From Sphingomonas sp. Leaf21 (GTDB lineage Bacteria; Pseudomonadota; Alphaproteobacteria; Sphingomonadales; Sphingomonadaceae): a stretch of 64,000 nucleotides of DNA. The stretch is taken from contig NZ_CAKASM010000003.1 in the NCBI RefSeq assembly GCF_916858675.1, forward strand, positions 62,001 to 126,000, read 5' to 3'. Shown here in pieces: positions 62,513 through 64,000 of the stretch (positions are counted from its first letter, which is position 1; each line of letters begins with the position of its first letter). A program made the position numbers and the translations under genes. The notes beneath the pieces are model-generated. The model was not told the origin of the DNA and searched no databases. It worked only from the letters and a program-made list of their open reading frames with translations.

Positions 62513-64000
62513 CGATCAACCAGAGCGGCTGGAAGCCCACGAGCCCCGAAGCCAACACGGGCGAAGCGCAGGCGACCTTCACCGGCAACCGCGCGCTGAT
62601 GCTGGAAGAAAAGCTGATCTTCGAGATCGGCGATACCGACACCACGGGTGTCGACTTTGCGGACGGCGATGTCGCGGGTTCGCGACTGGGCGACCTGTCG
62701 CGCAAGAGCCCCATCGGCCTGCCTGGCCTGTCGGAGCCGGAGACGGTGCGCCACTATACCCGTCTGTCGAGGCAGAATTACGCGATCGACCTGGGGCTCT
62801 TCCCGCTCGGCTCGTGCACGATGAAGCACAATCCGCGCCTGAACGAGAAGATGGCGCGCCTCGGCGGTTTCAGTGACATTCACCCGCTCGCACCCGTCGA
62901 CACGGTACAGGGCGCGCTGGAGGTCATTCACCAGCTGGCGCACTGGCTGGTCACGCTGACCGGCATGACCTCGGTCGCGATGAGCCCCAAGGCGGGCGCG
63001 CATGGCGAGCTGTGCGGTATCCTGGCGATCAAGGCGGCGCTGGAGAAGCGCGGCGAGGGCCATCGCAAGGTGATCCTGGTGCCCGAATCGGCGCACGGCA
63101 CCAACCCGGCGACGGCGGCGTTCGCGGGCTTCTCGGTCGAGGATATTCCCGCGACCGCTGATGGGCGCGTCGACACGGCGGCGCTGAAAGGCCGTCTGGG
63201 GCCGGACGTGGCGGGCGTGATGATCACCAACCCGAACACCTGCGGCCTGTTCGAGCGCGATCTGAAGGACATTTCCGACGCGGTCCATGCCGCTGGCGGA
63301 TACGTCTATTGCGACGGCGCGAACTTCAACGCGATCGTGGGCCGCGTGCGTCCGGGCGATCTGGGCGTCGATGCGATGCACATCAACCTGCACAAGACCT
63401 TCTCGACCCCGCATGGCGGCGGCGGGCCGGGTTCGGGGCCGGTCGTGTTCTCCGAGGCGCTGACGCCGTTCGCGCCGCTGCCCTTCGTCGAGAAGACGGG
63501 CGAGGGCTTCCGGCTGGTCGAGGAAGAGAATGCCGACGACCATCACGCCGACAGCTTCGGCCGGATGGTCGCCTTCCACGGCCAGATGGGCATGTTCACC
63601 CGCGCGCTGACCTATATCCTCAGCCACGGTGCGGACGGCCTGCGCCAGGTCGCGGAGGATGCGGTGCTCAACGCGAACTACGTCCTGCGCAGCCTCGAGA
63701 ACACCCTCGACGCCCCCTTCGCCAAGAGCGGGCCGTGTATGCACGAAGCCATCTTCTCGGACGAGGGACTGGCCGAGGGCTTCTCGACGATCGACGTCGC
63801 CAAGGCGCTGATCGACGAGGGTTTCCACCCGATGACCATGTATTTCCCGCTGGTCGTCCACGGCGCGATGCTGGTCGAGCCGACCGAAACCGAGTCCAAG
63901 GCGGCGCTCGACCAGTTCATCGGCGCGCTGGCGTCGGTGGCGGAGCGGGCCAAGGCGGGCGACGCGTCGCTCAAGACCGCGCCGCACTTCGCGCCGCGCG
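62509..64000 (+). CDS. gcvPB: Glycine dehydrogenase (decarboxylating), subunit 2 (3' end outside window)
   Basis: 497 codons are present; no stop before base 64000, and only the last few residues are probably missing. MTINQSGWKPTSPEANTGEA, GLPGLSEPETVRHYTRLSRQ, NYAIDLGLFPLGSCTMKHNP, SAHGTNPATAAFAGF, and the PLP lysine in HINLHKTFSTPHGGGGPGSG (about residue 296). Decarboxylates glycine and loads the aminomethyl group on GcvH. Last visible gene of the riboswitch-controlled operon. Confidence 0.96.
   Translation, partial: MTINQSGWKPTSPEANTGEAQATFTGNRALMLEEKLIFEIGDTDTTGVDFADGDVAGSRLGDLSRKSPIGLPGLSEPETVRHYTRLSRQNYAIDLGLFPLGSCTMKHNPRLNEKMARLGGFSDIHPLAPVDTVQGALEVIHQLAHWLVTLTGMTSVAMSPKAGAHGELCGILAIKAALEKRGEGHRKVILVPESAHGTNPATAAFAGFSVEDIPATADGRVDTAALKGRLGPDVAGVMITNPNTCGLFERDLKDISDAVHAAGGYVYCDGANFNAIVGRVRPGDLGVDAMHINLHKTFSTPHGGGGPGSGPVVFSEALTPFAPLPFVEKTGEGFRLVEEENADDHHADSFGRMVAFHGQMGMFTRALTYILSHGADGLRQVAEDAVLNANYVLRSLENTLDAPFAKSGPCMHEAIFSDEGLAEGFSTIDVAKALIDEGFHPMTMYFPLVVHGAMLVEPTETESKAALDQFIGALASVAERAKAGDASLKTAPHFAPR

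Overview
The window is GC-rich, densely coded chromosomal DNA from an alphaproteobacterium, most likely a sphingomonad (Sphingomonas or a close relative). Supporting signs are an alpha-type SspB, an alphaproteobacterial RpoH promoter at dnaK, split glycine decarboxylase (gcvPA/gcvPB), two-subunit glycyl-tRNA synthetase, a Caulobacter-style cpa/tad cluster, many small glycine-zipper proteins, and several families of GC-rich palindromic repeats between genes. No rRNA, tRNA, CRISPR array, integrase or insertion sequence was recognised. The species assignment is inference.

Layout. 1-5.4 kb: the end of an APC amino-acid permease, then a minus-strand histidine operon (hisB-hisH-hisA-hisF-51 aa ORF-hisE-HIT protein) with overlapping starts and stops. 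5.4-15.6 kb: sspB, fumC, a TRIC-family channel, three related glycine-zipper proteins that share an upstream dyad, crcB, a pseudouridine synthase, a HAD phosphatase, an ATP12 chaperone and gmk. 15.6-25.2 kb: gshB-yraN-rsmI next to an LpoA-like lipoprotein, then hemW, rdgB, rph and the heat-shock genes hrcA-grpE. 25.2-31 kb: a solitary flagellin, a copper-chaperone/metallopeptidase pair, and dnaK-dnaJ. 31-39.4 kb: small secreted proteins, purB, rplY (Ctc form), and two independent membrane-protein/XRE-regulator modules. 39.4-45.4 kb: glyQ-glyS and ppdK. 45.6-53.1 kb: a minus-strand Tad pilus operon. 53.2-58.3 kb: hydrolase, D-amino-acid dehydrogenase-like protein, rnhA, thrB and ispH. 59.1-64 kb: a tandem glycine riboswitch followed by gcvT-gcvH-gcvPA-gcvPB; gcvPB runs off the end.

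How the parts work together. The his operon covers the middle of histidine synthesis. hrcA, grpE, dnaK and dnaJ form the DnaK chaperone system, and two RpoH-type promoters can be placed by eye. The gcv operon is a glycine-inducible cleavage system. The Tad operon has the peptidase, CpaB, secretin, CpaD, CpaE and both inner-membrane platform proteins, but neither the CpaF/TadA ATPase nor a pilin gene.

Most notable observations: a complete palindromic repeat pair inserted in frame inside glyS; phased TGTCA-N8-TGACA operators in front of an XRE-plus-three-membrane-proteins operon; a shared dyad and a Cys-bracketed glycine zipper in three paralogues; a large bipartite hairpin in the purB leader; and a 19-G run in the his operon.
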